The notes: generated from the letters alone by a model not told the origin. A DNA stretch of 9,038 nucleotides from Campylobacterales bacterium (GCA_027038235.1 JALVXV010000216.1:1-9038); one strand, 5' to 3'. Positions 1-6,383 are shown, counted from the first letter of the stretch. Made by a program: numbers and translations.

Positions 1-2
1 GA

Positions 3-395
3 TATGGCAGACTACACTATCTTACACCTTGGCAACTCTATCGTAAATCTTCAATTGGAGTACACATAGGGAAATTGGTGTTGTATATCCGTTTTCTTTT
101 GACATATATTTTCTTTGTTCTGCCTTATAAGGTTTATAGACTTACTAGAGCCAAAGAATCGTATGAACTATTGAAGAAAAATTTATTTATTCACTTTGAT
201 AATCGTAACTATTTTTTGGTCAATATTTATTCTCAAAAAGAATTAGATGAGTTATTGGAGTATTTTAAAGTTCATAATATTCCAATCAAAAATAAAACCG
301 TATTTATACCACAAGCTCAAAATCAAATGGGGTGGTTTGCCGATAAAAATGAAATATGGACAAATGAATTTAAAACTAAAGGAGAAAGATCATGA
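3..395 (+). CDS. 3' end of an unrecognised gene (5' truncated by window edge)
   Basis: The reading frame is open from the first bases of the window, so the ATG-less stretch before position 75 is probably coding and the real start lies upstream. I do not recognise the family. Near the new N-terminal side is a hydrophobic segment (roughly bases 78-140, residues LVLYIRFLLTYIFFVLPY) flanked by basic residues, which could be one membrane helix or a membrane-associated patch. A charged, mostly helical-looking domain follows (YSQKELDELLEYF) and the protein ends EFKTKGERS. The TGA stop overlaps the ATG of the next tiny ORF by four bases (ATGA), suggesting translational coupling. Three of the seven arginines are CGT, while the operon and glpD use mostly AGA; this is a slight hint of different ancestry but too few codons to decide. 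Coding status is likely; function is unknown. Confidence 0.55.
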   Translation, partial: YGRLHYLTPWQLYRKSSIGVHIGKLVLYIRFLLTYIFFVLPYKVYRLTRAKESYELLKKNLFIHFDNRNYFLVNIYSQKELDELLEYFKVHNIPIKNKTVFIPQAQNQMGWFADKNEIWTNEFKTKGERS

Positions 396-508
396 CAAAT
401 GCAGAAATAGGAGAAAAAGCTCTCAAGGAGATGAACGGCATTGGGGGTCGGGGTTCAACTTTTAACTTTTTCTGTTATGATGCTAAGATAGATACAAAAA
501 TAGTGTAA
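392..508 (+). CDS. Tiny coupled ORF, possibly the stump of a truncated gene
   Basis: This 38-codon ORF begins MTNAEIGEKALKEMNGIGG. It has a good ribosome site, GGAG at 381-384, seven bases before the ATG, and overlaps the preceding stop as ATGA. That is a real translation start by the usual signs. The first 15 or so residues look like the N-terminus of an ordinary soluble protein. The codons from about 447 onward lie inside the left arm of the long inverted repeat, and the frame then stops at 506-508. The simplest reading is that a longer second gene once continued here and was cut or replaced at the repeat. A genuine short protein is also possible. No family recognised. Confidence 0.35.
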   Translation: MTNAEIGEKALKEMNGIGGRGSTFNFFCYDAKIDTKIV

Positions 509-672
509 ACTTAGCAAGATGATTGAGGATTGAAGATATAGGTTTTTGCCATTTTTGTAATCATGGTGATAAAAGGTGCAATGTTTGTAAGGTTGCTATT
601 TATTGTGATACAGATATTTTAATGGGCAGTTATCATCATTTTTTATTTGAAAGTTAAAAGTTGAACTCTGAC
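447..672. repeat. Long inverted repeat framing a ~180-bp segment
   Basis: GTTCAACTTTTAACTTT at 453-469 is the exact reverse complement of 650-666 (17 of 17). Extending outward to 447 and 672 gives 21 matches of 23. Beyond that, the left G-run (443-448) faces CTTTC on the right, so an RNA copy could extend the stem by G-U pairs. Between the arms lie 180 bases with no convincing gene. A 7-base direct repeat GGCATTG occurs just outside the arms, at 437-443 and 690-696, though spaced asymmetrically (3 and 17 bases from the 23-base arms). This could be the remains of a small non-autonomous element, two inverted copies of a dispersed hairpin, or a structured RNA. No transposase is present. Confidence 0.6.
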
Positions 673-731
673 TTTCACTAATCTTAAAAGGCATTGACCC
701 TGAGCTCTAGTGCTTGTTATAGGACGATAAA
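509..731. other. Stretch without a confident gene, upstream of the operon's 3' end
   Basis: No ordinary ORF stands out here. A small hairpin is possible from TGCTAAG (481-487) and CTTAGCA (510-516). On the + strand a 44-codon frame opens with TTG at 523 and ends with TAA at 655-657, inside the right repeat arm. Its translation has two CxxC pairs (CHFC, then CNVC six residues later), like a zinc-ribbon piece, but it lacks a clear ribosome site and may be a gene remnant or chance. On the - strand this is the region just after the phosphodiesterase stop. A GAGCTC palindrome lies there, but no hairpin followed by a T-run, so I see no clear terminator for the operon. Confidence 0.4.
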
Positions 732-1553
732 CTACTCTGGCATATCCTCTAAATAATCGGTAAAGATAGCTTTTGCACCCTCTTTGAAAAGTCTATTTTT
801 AGTCTTGGTTGAGTTTACCGTATATACATTTGTATATATATTGTATCTATTTAAAGTTTTTATCAACTCTTTAGTAGTCAAGGGTAGATGTGGGTGGTAT
901 GCACTTGCTTTTAACTCTTGTAGATAGGATACTATATTAGATGGGATTTTATCATCTTCAAGTGCTGCAATATCTATCAGAGGGGATAGCTTTTTGACTT
1001 TTTTTATGTATGAGTGATTGAAAGAGGATAGAAGAACTTTATCACTCATTTCAAACTCTTCGATTAGTTGCATTACCATTTTAGGTGCAACATCATCAAA
1101 GGGGGTATGTGACATATCTTTTATCTCAATATTTAGTGGCAAATTGTAGCTTTTTGCAAATTGCAAAACTTCTGAGAGTTTAGATATTCTTTGTGTTGGA
1201 ATGGATTTTATTTGATTGTAGATACTGTTTTTTTTTATCATTCCAAATGGATCTTTTTCTAAAAACCAAGATGAAAAATCAAGCCTTCTTATCTCCTCAT
1301 AGGTATAATCTATAACATTATATGGCTTTTTAAAATAGCTATCTTTAGTAACATTGCTTGTTCTTTGTAAGGTATCATCATGGATTATTACCGCAACTCC
1401 ATCTTTTGTAAAGTTTACATCAAGTTCAATAAAATCAGCCTTTTTCAAAGAGCTTTTAAAAGCACTCATAGTATTTTCTGCTCTAATAGATCTATCTCCT
1501 CTATGTGCAGCTATGAGATGGGCTTTGTTAGTAAAATTATCCCAAAATGACAT
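732..1553 (-). CDS. ugpQ: Glycerophosphodiester phosphodiesterase, cytoplasmic GDPD/UgpQ type
   Basis: Predicted to hydrolyse glycerophosphodiesters to glycerol-3-phosphate and an alcohol. The 273-residue protein spans the whole GDPD TIM barrel. Visible landmarks are the catalytic AHRG (His17, Arg18), ENT with Glu26, the metal-binding pair Glu43/Asp45 (IELD), the second catalytic histidine in IHDDTLQRT (His58), NIEIK with Glu143 and Lys145, LSSFNH (about 175-180), YTVN (244-247) and the closing IFTD (263-266). All match the layout of E. coli UgpQ. There is no signal peptide, so it should act in the cytoplasm on imported substrate. It is the last gene of the operon; its ATG directly follows the TAA of the metallophosphoesterase with no gap. 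The ribosome site is weak, so coupling to the upstream gene is likely. The substrate headgroup cannot be read from the sequence. Family assignment is very secure; the symbol is by analogy with UgpQ. Confidence 0.9.
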   Translation of the reverse strand: MSFWDNFTNKAHLIAAHRGDRSIRAENTMSAFKSSLKKADFIELDVNFTKDGVAVIIHDDTLQRTSNVTKDSYFKKPYNVIDYTYEEIRRLDFSSWFLEKDPFGMIKKNSIYNQIKSIPTQRISKLSEVLQFAKSYNLPLNIEIKDMSHTPFDDVAPKMVMQLIEEFEMSDKVLLSSFNHSYIKKVKKLSPLIDIAALEDDKIPSNIVSYLQELKASAYHPHLPLTTKELIKTLNRYNIYTNVYTVNSTKTKNRLFKEGAKAIFTDYLEDMPE

Positions 1554-2342
1554 TTAGCAATATCCAATATATTTTTCATCTTCATTTAAAAATTCATGAT
1601 GGTGCAAAAGAAGATCACCATCTTCTAAGAGCATTATACAGTATGTAGGCTTTTCCTCATTTGTAAGATACTCCCTAGCTTCATTTGGAGTAAAAGCAAC
1701 CTGAAAAGTTGTGCTTTTGGTCGAATGTAGGGAGATATTTTTTCTTTGCATTTGAGTTATTCGATGTAAATGACCATAGGTGATATGTAAAATATTCTCA
1801 TATCTATCTATAATATTCCAAAATTTATCACTATCTTTTAAGTTGGCATATTTGTCCATATCATGCATAAAACTTTTTAGTGGATGGTGGTGCATAAAGA
1901 TATATATCTTTTTTTCTTTATAAATTTTTAGCTGCTTTTCAAGCCAATTTAATCTCTTTTGACAAAGATTCCCATATGGTTTATCTTCGACTAAAGTATC
2001 TAAAAATAAAAATACAAATTTATCGACATTTATGGCATACTGCACAAAGCCACTATGGGTAAACTTTGGAAAATATTTTAAAAATAGATCCTTTTTATCA
2101 TGGTTTCCTACTATTGGATAGATGGGAATGGGAAAATCTTTGATGATATTGTAAAATATCTCATAAGCCTCCTTTGTTGCTCTATCTACCAAATCACCTG
2201 TGATAACAACCATAGAGGCATCACTATGATGCTTTCTTATACTATCAAGAGCTTTTTTCAAACGAAAAGAGGGATCTATGCCATAAAGATTTTTCTCTTT
2301 ATTATCAACTATATGAGTATCACTTAAGTGAATTATTTTCAA
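1554..2342 (-). CDS. GpdQ-like metallophosphoesterase (class III cyclic-nucleotide PDE / glycerophosphodiesterase family)
   Basis: A 262-residue dinuclear-metal phosphoesterase. The metal ligands are all visible: SDTH (Asp8, His10), TGD (Asp50), GNHD (Asn80, His81), MHHHP (His151-153) and GHLH (His191, His193). Asp8, His10, Asp50 and Asn80 fall at the same residue numbers as in Enterobacter GpdQ, and the LYG(F)ID stretch after SDTH and the xxLFLxY stretch after GNHD are also shared. GpdQ cleaves glycerophosphoethanolamine and other diesters; relatives (CpdA) cleave cAMP. The setting beside a GDPD gene and a transporter favours a glycerophosphodiester substrate. The start is TTG at 2342, overlapping the upstream TGA as TTGA. 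AGGA lies just upstream, AGG ending five bases before the TTG, and the next in-frame product matches the family N-terminus exactly, so TTG is well supported. No signal peptide. The C-terminus ends with unusual HHHEF and YIGYC stretches. The cAMP alternative is not excluded. Confidence 0.85.
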   Translation of the reverse strand: MKIIHLSDTHIVDNKEKNLYGIDPSFRLKKALDSIRKHHSDASMVVITGDLVDRATKEAYEIFYNIIKDFPIPIYPIVGNHDKKDLFLKYFPKFTHSGFVQYAINVDKFVFLFLDTLVEDKPYGNLCQKRLNWLEKQLKIYKEKKIYIFMHHHPLKSFMHDMDKYANLKDSDKFWNIIDRYENILHITYGHLHRITQMQRKNISLHSTKSTTFQVAFTPNEAREYLTNEEKPTYCIMLLEDGDLLLHHHEFLNEDEKYIGYC

Positions 2343-3190
2343 TTTTTCCTACTCATAAAGAGATTTATCATAGCAATAATACTCACAACCACCACTATCA
2401 TGAAAGATATAGCATTCAAAACAGGAGTTGAGCTATATTTTATACGAGAAAACATTTCAACTGGCAAAGTAGGATCTGAGCCTACTAAAAATATCGTAGT
2501 ATTAAAATTTGAAAAGCTTATCAAAAATGTTACAGCAAATGCTCCTATGATAGCAGGTTTTAAAAAGGGGATAGTGATATAATAAATTGATTGCAATCTT
2601 GTAGCTTTCAAGCTTAAAGCTGCCTCCTCTAAAGTAGGATCAAATCTCTTAAGTCTTGCTCCTACCATTAGCATAGCATAGGTAGCACCAAATGAGAATT
2701 GACCAAGAACAACTAGCCAAAAACCGGGACTAAAAAATGATGCATCTATATGAAATTTTTCTGATAAAACATTACCAACATATGTAGAACTTATGAGTAT
2801 AGAGATACCTAAGATAACTCCGGGTATAATCAATGGAGCTATGGCAAAAAAGTATAAAAATCCTTTAAATTTAAACTTCTCCTGTTCAAATAAAAGTGCA
2901 GCAATAGTACCTACAACAGTCGATAAAATAGCCATCACAAATGCAGTCAATATACTTATCCATATACTTCTTAGAAGATCTTCATCATAAAAAAGACCCA
3001 CTCTATCATCACTATTTGCAAAAAACCAATCAAGTGAAAAGCCCTTCCATGGAAGTGCTATAAAGTTAGAATCATTAAATGCCAAAAATGATATAGTCAG
3101 CAAAGGCAATACCAAAAATAGAAAAAAGAGTGCTATATAGATCCTATATCCATTTTTATATAGTGGAGTATTAGGGAGTGATCTTATCAT
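2339..3190 (-). CDS. potC: ABC importer permease, PotC-like (polyamine/opine/phosphonate type)
   Basis: Inner-membrane subunit of the importer. The 283 residues include about six hydrophobic spans (roughly 17-38, 74-101, 112-135, 157-178, 212-233, 258-279). The cytoplasmic EAA loop that docks on the ATPase starts LEEAALSLKAT (187-197) and continues to IPFLKPAI; the usual glycine is lysine here. The start follows the PotB stop by two bases, with AGGA eight bases before the ATG. The stop overlaps the TTG start of the phosphoesterase. In E. coli PotC the segment after the EAA loop has an SxDD motif; here it reads SFSNFNTTIF (225-234) with no acidic residue. This fits a non-polyamine branch, although I recall that other members of the superfamily also carry asparagines here. 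The symbol is the family name only; substrate is inferred from the neighbours. Confidence 0.88.
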   Translation of the reverse strand: MIRSLPNTPLYKNGYRIYIALFFLFLVLPLLTISFLAFNDSNFIALPWKGFSLDWFFANSDDRVGLFYDEDLLRSIWISILTAFVMAILSTVVGTIAALLFEQEKFKFKGFLYFFAIAPLIIPGVILGISILISSTYVGNVLSEKFHIDASFFSPGFWLVVLGQFSFGATYAMLMVGARLKRFDPTLEEAALSLKATRLQSIYYITIPFLKPAIIGAFAVTFLISFSNFNTTIFLVGSDPTLPVEMFSRIKYSSTPVLNAISFMIVVVVSIIAMINLFMSRKN

Positions 3191-3192
3191 GA

Positions 3193-4047
3193 TTATTGTC
3201 CTACCTTTTCAAGTTTTTGTCCAGAGACTTTAAGTGCTACCCATACTATCGCAGAGGATAGTAGCAACAATAAAAATCCAAATGCTGAACCTTCGTTCCA
3301 ATTAAATGTAGATAGAAATTGATTGTAAATCTGCTCTGTAAACCACAAGGAGCTTTTTCCACCTAAAATATTTGGAGCTACATAATCTCCTATCACAAGC
3401 ATAAAGACTATAATAGAGCCATTTACAATTCCAGGCATTGAGTGTGGGATAACTATCCTTCTAATGATTGTCCACTTTGAAGCTCCCAAATCACTTGCGG
3501 CTTCTATTAGTGAGTCATCCAAGCTCTCAAGAGTAGTCATAATTGGAACAATCATAAAGAGCATAGACATATACAAAAGTCCTATAACCATGCTAAAATC
3601 AGTATAAAGAAGTTTTATAGGCTTTTTAATGATACCAAGCCATATAAGAGACTCATTTATGATGCCATGATCTCCAAGTATGATCATCCAGCCATATATA
3701 GTAACAAGCTCACCTACCCAAAGAGGTATCAAAAGTAAAAGTGTCAAAAATCCAGCATACTTCTTTGAGACAACTTTTGTCAAATAAAATGCAACAGGAA
3801 AGGTAACAATAAAAGCAAGTATCGTAACACCTATGGCATATAAAGCGGTATTTATATATGTCTTCCAATATATCTTATCTTTGAAAAAATCACTATAATT
3901 TACTATCGACCATGAGGAGTTTCCATTATCATCAACGACTTTAAATGAATTTACAAAAAGATCTATATGGGGTATAATAATCAATAAAACCAACCACAAT
4001 AAAACAGGCAACAAAAGAAAGTAGAAAGCTTTTTTATTTCCAGACAT
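3193..4047 (-). CDS. potB: ABC importer permease, PotB-like (polyamine/opine/phosphonate type)
   Basis: Second inner-membrane subunit, pairing with the PotC-like protein. From the start chosen it has 284 residues with about six membrane spans (7-27, 66-88, 98-122, 152-172, 207-227, 255-273). A canonical EAA loop is present: EAASDLGAS at 182-190, followed by a basic stretch and IPHSMPGI. The GDYVAPNILGG motif (220-230) is typical of PotB/PotH-type permeases. An ATG at 4065 is also in frame, but I chose the ATG at 4047. AAGGAG, formed by the last two sense codons of potA, sits five bases before it, and only two bases separate the potA stop from this ATG. The same two-base spacing (TC) recurs at the potB-potC junction, so translation is likely coupled along the operon. 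The symbol is the family name only. Confidence 0.88.
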   Translation of the reverse strand: MSGNKKAFYFLLLPVLLWLVLLIIIPHIDLFVNSFKVVDDNGNSSWSIVNYSDFFKDKIYWKTYINTALYAIGVTILAFIVTFPVAFYLTKVVSKKYAGFLTLLLLIPLWVGELVTIYGWMIILGDHGIINESLIWLGIIKKPIKLLYTDFSMVIGLLYMSMLFMIVPIMTTLESLDDSLIEAASDLGASKWTIIRRIVIPHSMPGIVNGSIIVFMLVIGDYVAPNILGGKSSLWFTEQIYNQFLSTFNWNEGSAFGFLLLLLSSAIVWVALKVSGQKLEKVGQ

Positions 4048-4049
4048 GA

Positions 4050-5105
4050 CTACTCCTTGTAGCATTTTATATTGTTATATCCAACACCCAATTTTACTTT
4101 ATCACCCTCTTTTAAGCCTTGAAATTTAGCATTTTGAGGAAGGGAAACTAGTATCTCTCTCTCATTTGCTACTGAGATTGACATTTTTGTATTTGCACCA
4201 TCAAATAGTATATTTGTTATAAATCCTTCAAATCTATACAAATCATTAAGCTCCTTTGCTGGTTCGACGATAAAAGCCTCTGGTCTTATAAACATAACTT
4301 TTGGCTCAAATTCTAAATCTGGCTTTTCAAGAACCCAACCACTCTTTGTAGTTATTTGATTGCCTGATCTTTCTTTGACTTCAAATCTATTATTTTCGCC
4401 CACAAATCCTGCAACAAAAGAGGTACCGGGGTGTTTGTATAAATTGACAGGAGTATCAACTTGCTCTAGGCGACCCTTATTCATTACTGCTACTCTGTTG
4501 CTCATTACTAAAGCTTCAGATTGGTCATGAGTGATATATATAAAAGTTGTACCTATCTCTTTTTGTAACTCTTTTAGCTCTATTTTCATCCTCTCTCTTA
4601 ATTTTCTATCAAGTGCACTCAAAGGCTCATCAAGTAGCAAAATAGATGGTTTCATTGCTAAAGATCTAGCGATTGCTACTCTTTGTTTTTGTCCACCTGA
4701 AAGCTCATTTATCTTTTTCTTTTCAAAGCCCTCCAAACCAACACGAGACAACATCCCCAAAACTCTTTTATCTATCTCATCTTTGTCTAATTTTTTTCTT
4801 TTTAAGCCAAAAGCAACATTTTCATACACATTCATCATAGGAAAAAGTGCTAATGATTGAAAGACAATATTTACTGGACGATTTTCAGGAGATATACCCT
4901 TTAGTGATTTATCTTTTATCAAGACATCACCCTTAGTCTCTTCAATAAAACCAGCAATTACTCTTAGAAGTGTAGTTTTTCCACATCCAGACGGTCCTAA
5001 GACCGATACAAACTCACCCTCTTTGACTGTTAGATTTATATTATCTAGTGCAACAAAATCCCCAAAATGTTTAGATAGATTTTTGATCTGTAGTATATCA
5101 CTCAC
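4050..5105 (-). CDS. potA: ABC importer ATPase, PotA-like
   Basis: Cytoplasmic ATPase of the importer, 351 residues (E. coli PotA 378). All ABC motifs are intact: Walker A GPSGCGKTT (37-45), Q-loop glutamine 83 in VFQSLALFP, signature LSGGQ (135-139), Walker B ILLLDE (155-160), D-loop SALD (163-166) and switch His193 in ITHDQSEAL. From about residue 235 a C-terminal TOBE-type domain follows, as in PotA, FbpC and UgpC, often a site of regulation or stability. The start is GTG at 5105: AAGGA lies five bases upstream, and the protein begins at the usual distance from the Walker A. It is separated from the binding-protein gene by a strong hairpin terminator, so it probably depends on partial readthrough. 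The symbol is the family name only; ATPase sequence does not reveal the substrate. Confidence 0.9.
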   Translation of the reverse strand: MSDILQIKNLSKHFGDFVALDNINLTVKEGEFVSVLGPSGCGKTTLLRVIAGFIEETKGDVLIKDKSLKGISPENRPVNIVFQSLALFPMMNVYENVAFGLKRKKLDKDEIDKRVLGMLSRVGLEGFEKKKINELSGGQKQRVAIARSLAMKPSILLLDEPLSALDRKLRERMKIELKELQKEIGTTFIYITHDQSEALVMSNRVAVMNKGRLEQVDTPVNLYKHPGTSFVAGFVGENNRFEVKERSGNQITTKSGWVLEKPDLEFEPKVMFIRPEAFIVEPAKELNDLYRFEGFITNILFDGANTKMSISVANEREILVSLPQNAKFQGLKEGDKVKLGVGYNNIKCYKE

Positions 5106-5120
5106 TTTTATCCTTTCAGT

Positions 5121-5154
5121 AAAAAACTGTCAAAGAGAACTCTTTGACAGTTTT
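5121..5154 (-). terminator. Strong hairpin terminator between binding-protein and ATPase genes
   Basis: AAAACTGTCAAAGAG at 5123-5137 is the exact reverse complement of 5140-5154, leaving a two-base centre (in practice a four-base loop with a 14-pair stem). Read on the - strand, the stem ends in a run of six T (5126-5121), the form of a Rho-independent terminator. It begins eight bases after the stop of the binding-protein gene and ends 15 bases before the GTG of the ATPase gene. It likely acts as an attenuator or mRNA 3' stabiliser, making the binding protein in excess over the membrane complex, a common arrangement in ABC importer operons. The ATPase ribosome site lies just after it. Confidence 0.85.
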
Positions 5155-5161
5155 AAAGTAA

Positions 5162-6223
5162 TTATTCAGCAGCTTTTATCTTCTCAAGAGCTTTAGCCTC
5201 AATCTCAGCAAATCCAGAAGGAAGTGCATCATACCATTTGATATTTTTAATATCTTCAGGTGAGTATGATCTGTTGTAGTTCTCTTTTATCTTTGCATCA
5301 AGATATTTTGCTGCATCTTTTGAAACAGTCATATAGCTACTCTTGTTTGTAACATAAGCGGCATTTTCAGGTTTTAAGATAAAGTTTATCCACTTATAAG
5401 CACCCTCAATATTTTTAGATTTTGCAGGAATTGCAAAAGTATCTATCCAGCCTAAAGCTCCACTTTTTGGACATACAAAGTCAATATTTTTATTTTTCTC
5501 ATGTGCTTGCCAACCGATAGCATCCCATCCAGATTCTACCCAAACATCACCGCTTTCTACTACTGCTTTTTGAGTATCACCACTAGTCCAGTATGTTTTT
5601 ACATATTTTTTTGTCTCTATTAATTTTTTTGTAACTTTATCTATAAGTTTTTTATATGCCTCTTTATCTCCATACAGTTTAAAAGGATCATATCCCATGC
5701 CAAAAGCTGCACCTATTAAGATAGGTCTTTTAAGTCTATATGAGATGTGTCCAGCATATTTTGGATTCCAAAGATCTGACCAGTCATTTGCCTCTGGAGC
5801 CAATTTTTTGTTGATAACAAGTCCAGTAGTTCCATAGATATAAGGGACAGAATATACCTTGCCATCTACTGCACTAATTTTTTTAGCAGCATCTACCATG
5901 GCTTTTGTGATTTGGTCTGTATTTATCTTGCTATAATCAATTGGATGATAGATATGAAACCTTTTTTGAACAAATCTAATCCTATCGACACTTGGTTGGG
6001 CTAAATCAAATCCACCACCTCTAGTAGCTCTTAGTTTAGCAATCATCTCTTCATTATTGCTATAAGTAACCTTTACTTTTATACCTGTCTCTTTTTCAAA
6101 CTTTTTGACAAGTGCTTTAGGTGCATAACCCTTCCAGGTTATCAGCCTCAATGTCTCTTGTGCCATAAGCATACTTGAGCTTAGCAACAGTGCTGATGCA
6201 CCTATTAAAACAACTCTTTTCAT
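5162..6223 (-). CDS. potD: Periplasmic substrate-binding protein, PotD-like, probably not polyamine-specific
   Basis: Captures substrate in the periplasm and delivers it to the PotBC-like permease. It has 353 residues (E. coli PotD 348). The ATG at 6223 is chosen over the in-frame ATG at 6238 because GGAGG lies eight bases before it and the upstream ATG overlaps that site. Residues 1-21 are a clear Sec signal (KR, hydrophobic core, cleavage after MLMA before QE). PotD landmarks follow: WKGYAP (Trp30, Tyr33), FEKETGIKV, NEEMIAKL, WNPKYAG, and GWIDTFAIPAKSKN (Trp259, Asp261). Aligned by eye, the PotD segment with Asp168 and Glu171 (DDARE), which bind amine groups, is RLKRP here (163-167), basic in place of acidic. 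This argues for an anionic or zwitterionic ligand. It is the first gene of the operon with phosphodiesterases. The symbol is the family name only. Confidence 0.88.
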   Translation of the reverse strand: MKRVVLIGASALLLSSSMLMAQETLRLITWKGYAPKALVKKFEKETGIKVKVTYSNNEEMIAKLRATRGGGFDLAQPSVDRIRFVQKRFHIYHPIDYSKINTDQITKAMVDAAKKISAVDGKVYSVPYIYGTTGLVINKKLAPEANDWSDLWNPKYAGHISYRLKRPILIGAAFGMGYDPFKLYGDKEAYKKLIDKVTKKLIETKKYVKTYWTSGDTQKAVVESGDVWVESGWDAIGWQAHEKNKNIDFVCPKSGALGWIDTFAIPAKSKNIEGAYKWINFILKPENAAYVTNKSSYMTVSKDAAKYLDAKIKENYNRSYSPEDIKNIKWYDALPSGFAEIEAKALEKIKAAE

Positions 6224-6256
6224 AATCAAAACCTCCATAATATTTTTTCGTTCAAA

Positions 6257-6291
6257 TTGTAACTACTTTTGATTACAAAATAGTTACAAAA
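6257..6291. promoter_or_regulatory. Operator-like cluster of three TTACAA motifs
   Basis: A perfect 9-base inverted repeat, TTGTAACTA (6257-6265) and TAGTTACAA (6281-6289), is separated by 15 bases. Within it, TTACAAAA occurs twice as a direct repeat (6273-6280 and 6284-6291) spaced 11 bases, one helical turn. So three copies of TTACAA/TTGTAA lie on one DNA face or in mirror arrangement, just downstream of the predicted start site of the binding-protein transcript and upstream of its ribosome site. That is the usual place for a repressor. No regulator gene is in the window and I do not recognise the motif. Confidence 0.45.
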
Positions 6292-6305
6292 TGATACTTG
6301 GTACA

Positions 6306-6334
6306 ATCATAACAAGTTTTTGCAAAATATTCAA
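6306..6334 (-). promoter_or_regulatory. Candidate sigma-70 promoter for the transporter/phosphodiesterase operon
   Basis: On the - strand, TTGAAT (6334-6329) and TATGAT (6311-6306) are separated by exactly 17 bases, with TGT just before the -10. Transcription would begin near 6299, giving a leader of about 75 bases before the ATG at 6223. The leader would contain the TTACAA repeats and the GGAGG ribosome site. In such AT-rich DNA other -10-like sequences exist, so this is the best candidate and not proof. Confidence 0.45.
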
Positions 6335-6383
6335 TATATTTGATATAAAATTTTATAAAAATATACTTTCACTATTTTTTAGA

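Noticed and set aside
247..465. Overlapping forward ORF of about 72 codons
   Set aside because: It overlaps two frames joined by an ATGA coupling and a proper ribosome site; this third frame has neither.
447..696. Insertion sequence or retron
   Set aside because: There are inverted arms but no transposase or reverse transcriptase in the window, the flanking 7-base repeats are asymmetric, and the segment is too short to be an autonomous element.
1354..1557. Forward ORF opposite the GDPD gene
   Set aside because: It lies within a gene with a full set of catalytic motifs on the other strand, has no ribosome site of note and no recognisable protein features.
2328..2582. Forward ORF opposite the 3' part of the PotC-like gene
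   Set aside because: Antisense shadow of a permease gene; hydrophobic composition is a side effect of AT-rich antisense reading.
4050..6223. Plain annotation of the transporter as spermidine/putrescine uptake
   Set aside because: The family is right, but the neighbours are phosphodiesterases and glpD and the amine-binding acids of the binding protein are replaced by basic residues. I keep the pot symbols as family names only.
6344..6357. TATAAAATTTTATA palindrome as a regulator site
   Set aside because: Perfect but made only of A and T in a very AT-rich region, so chance is likely; not listed as a feature of its own.
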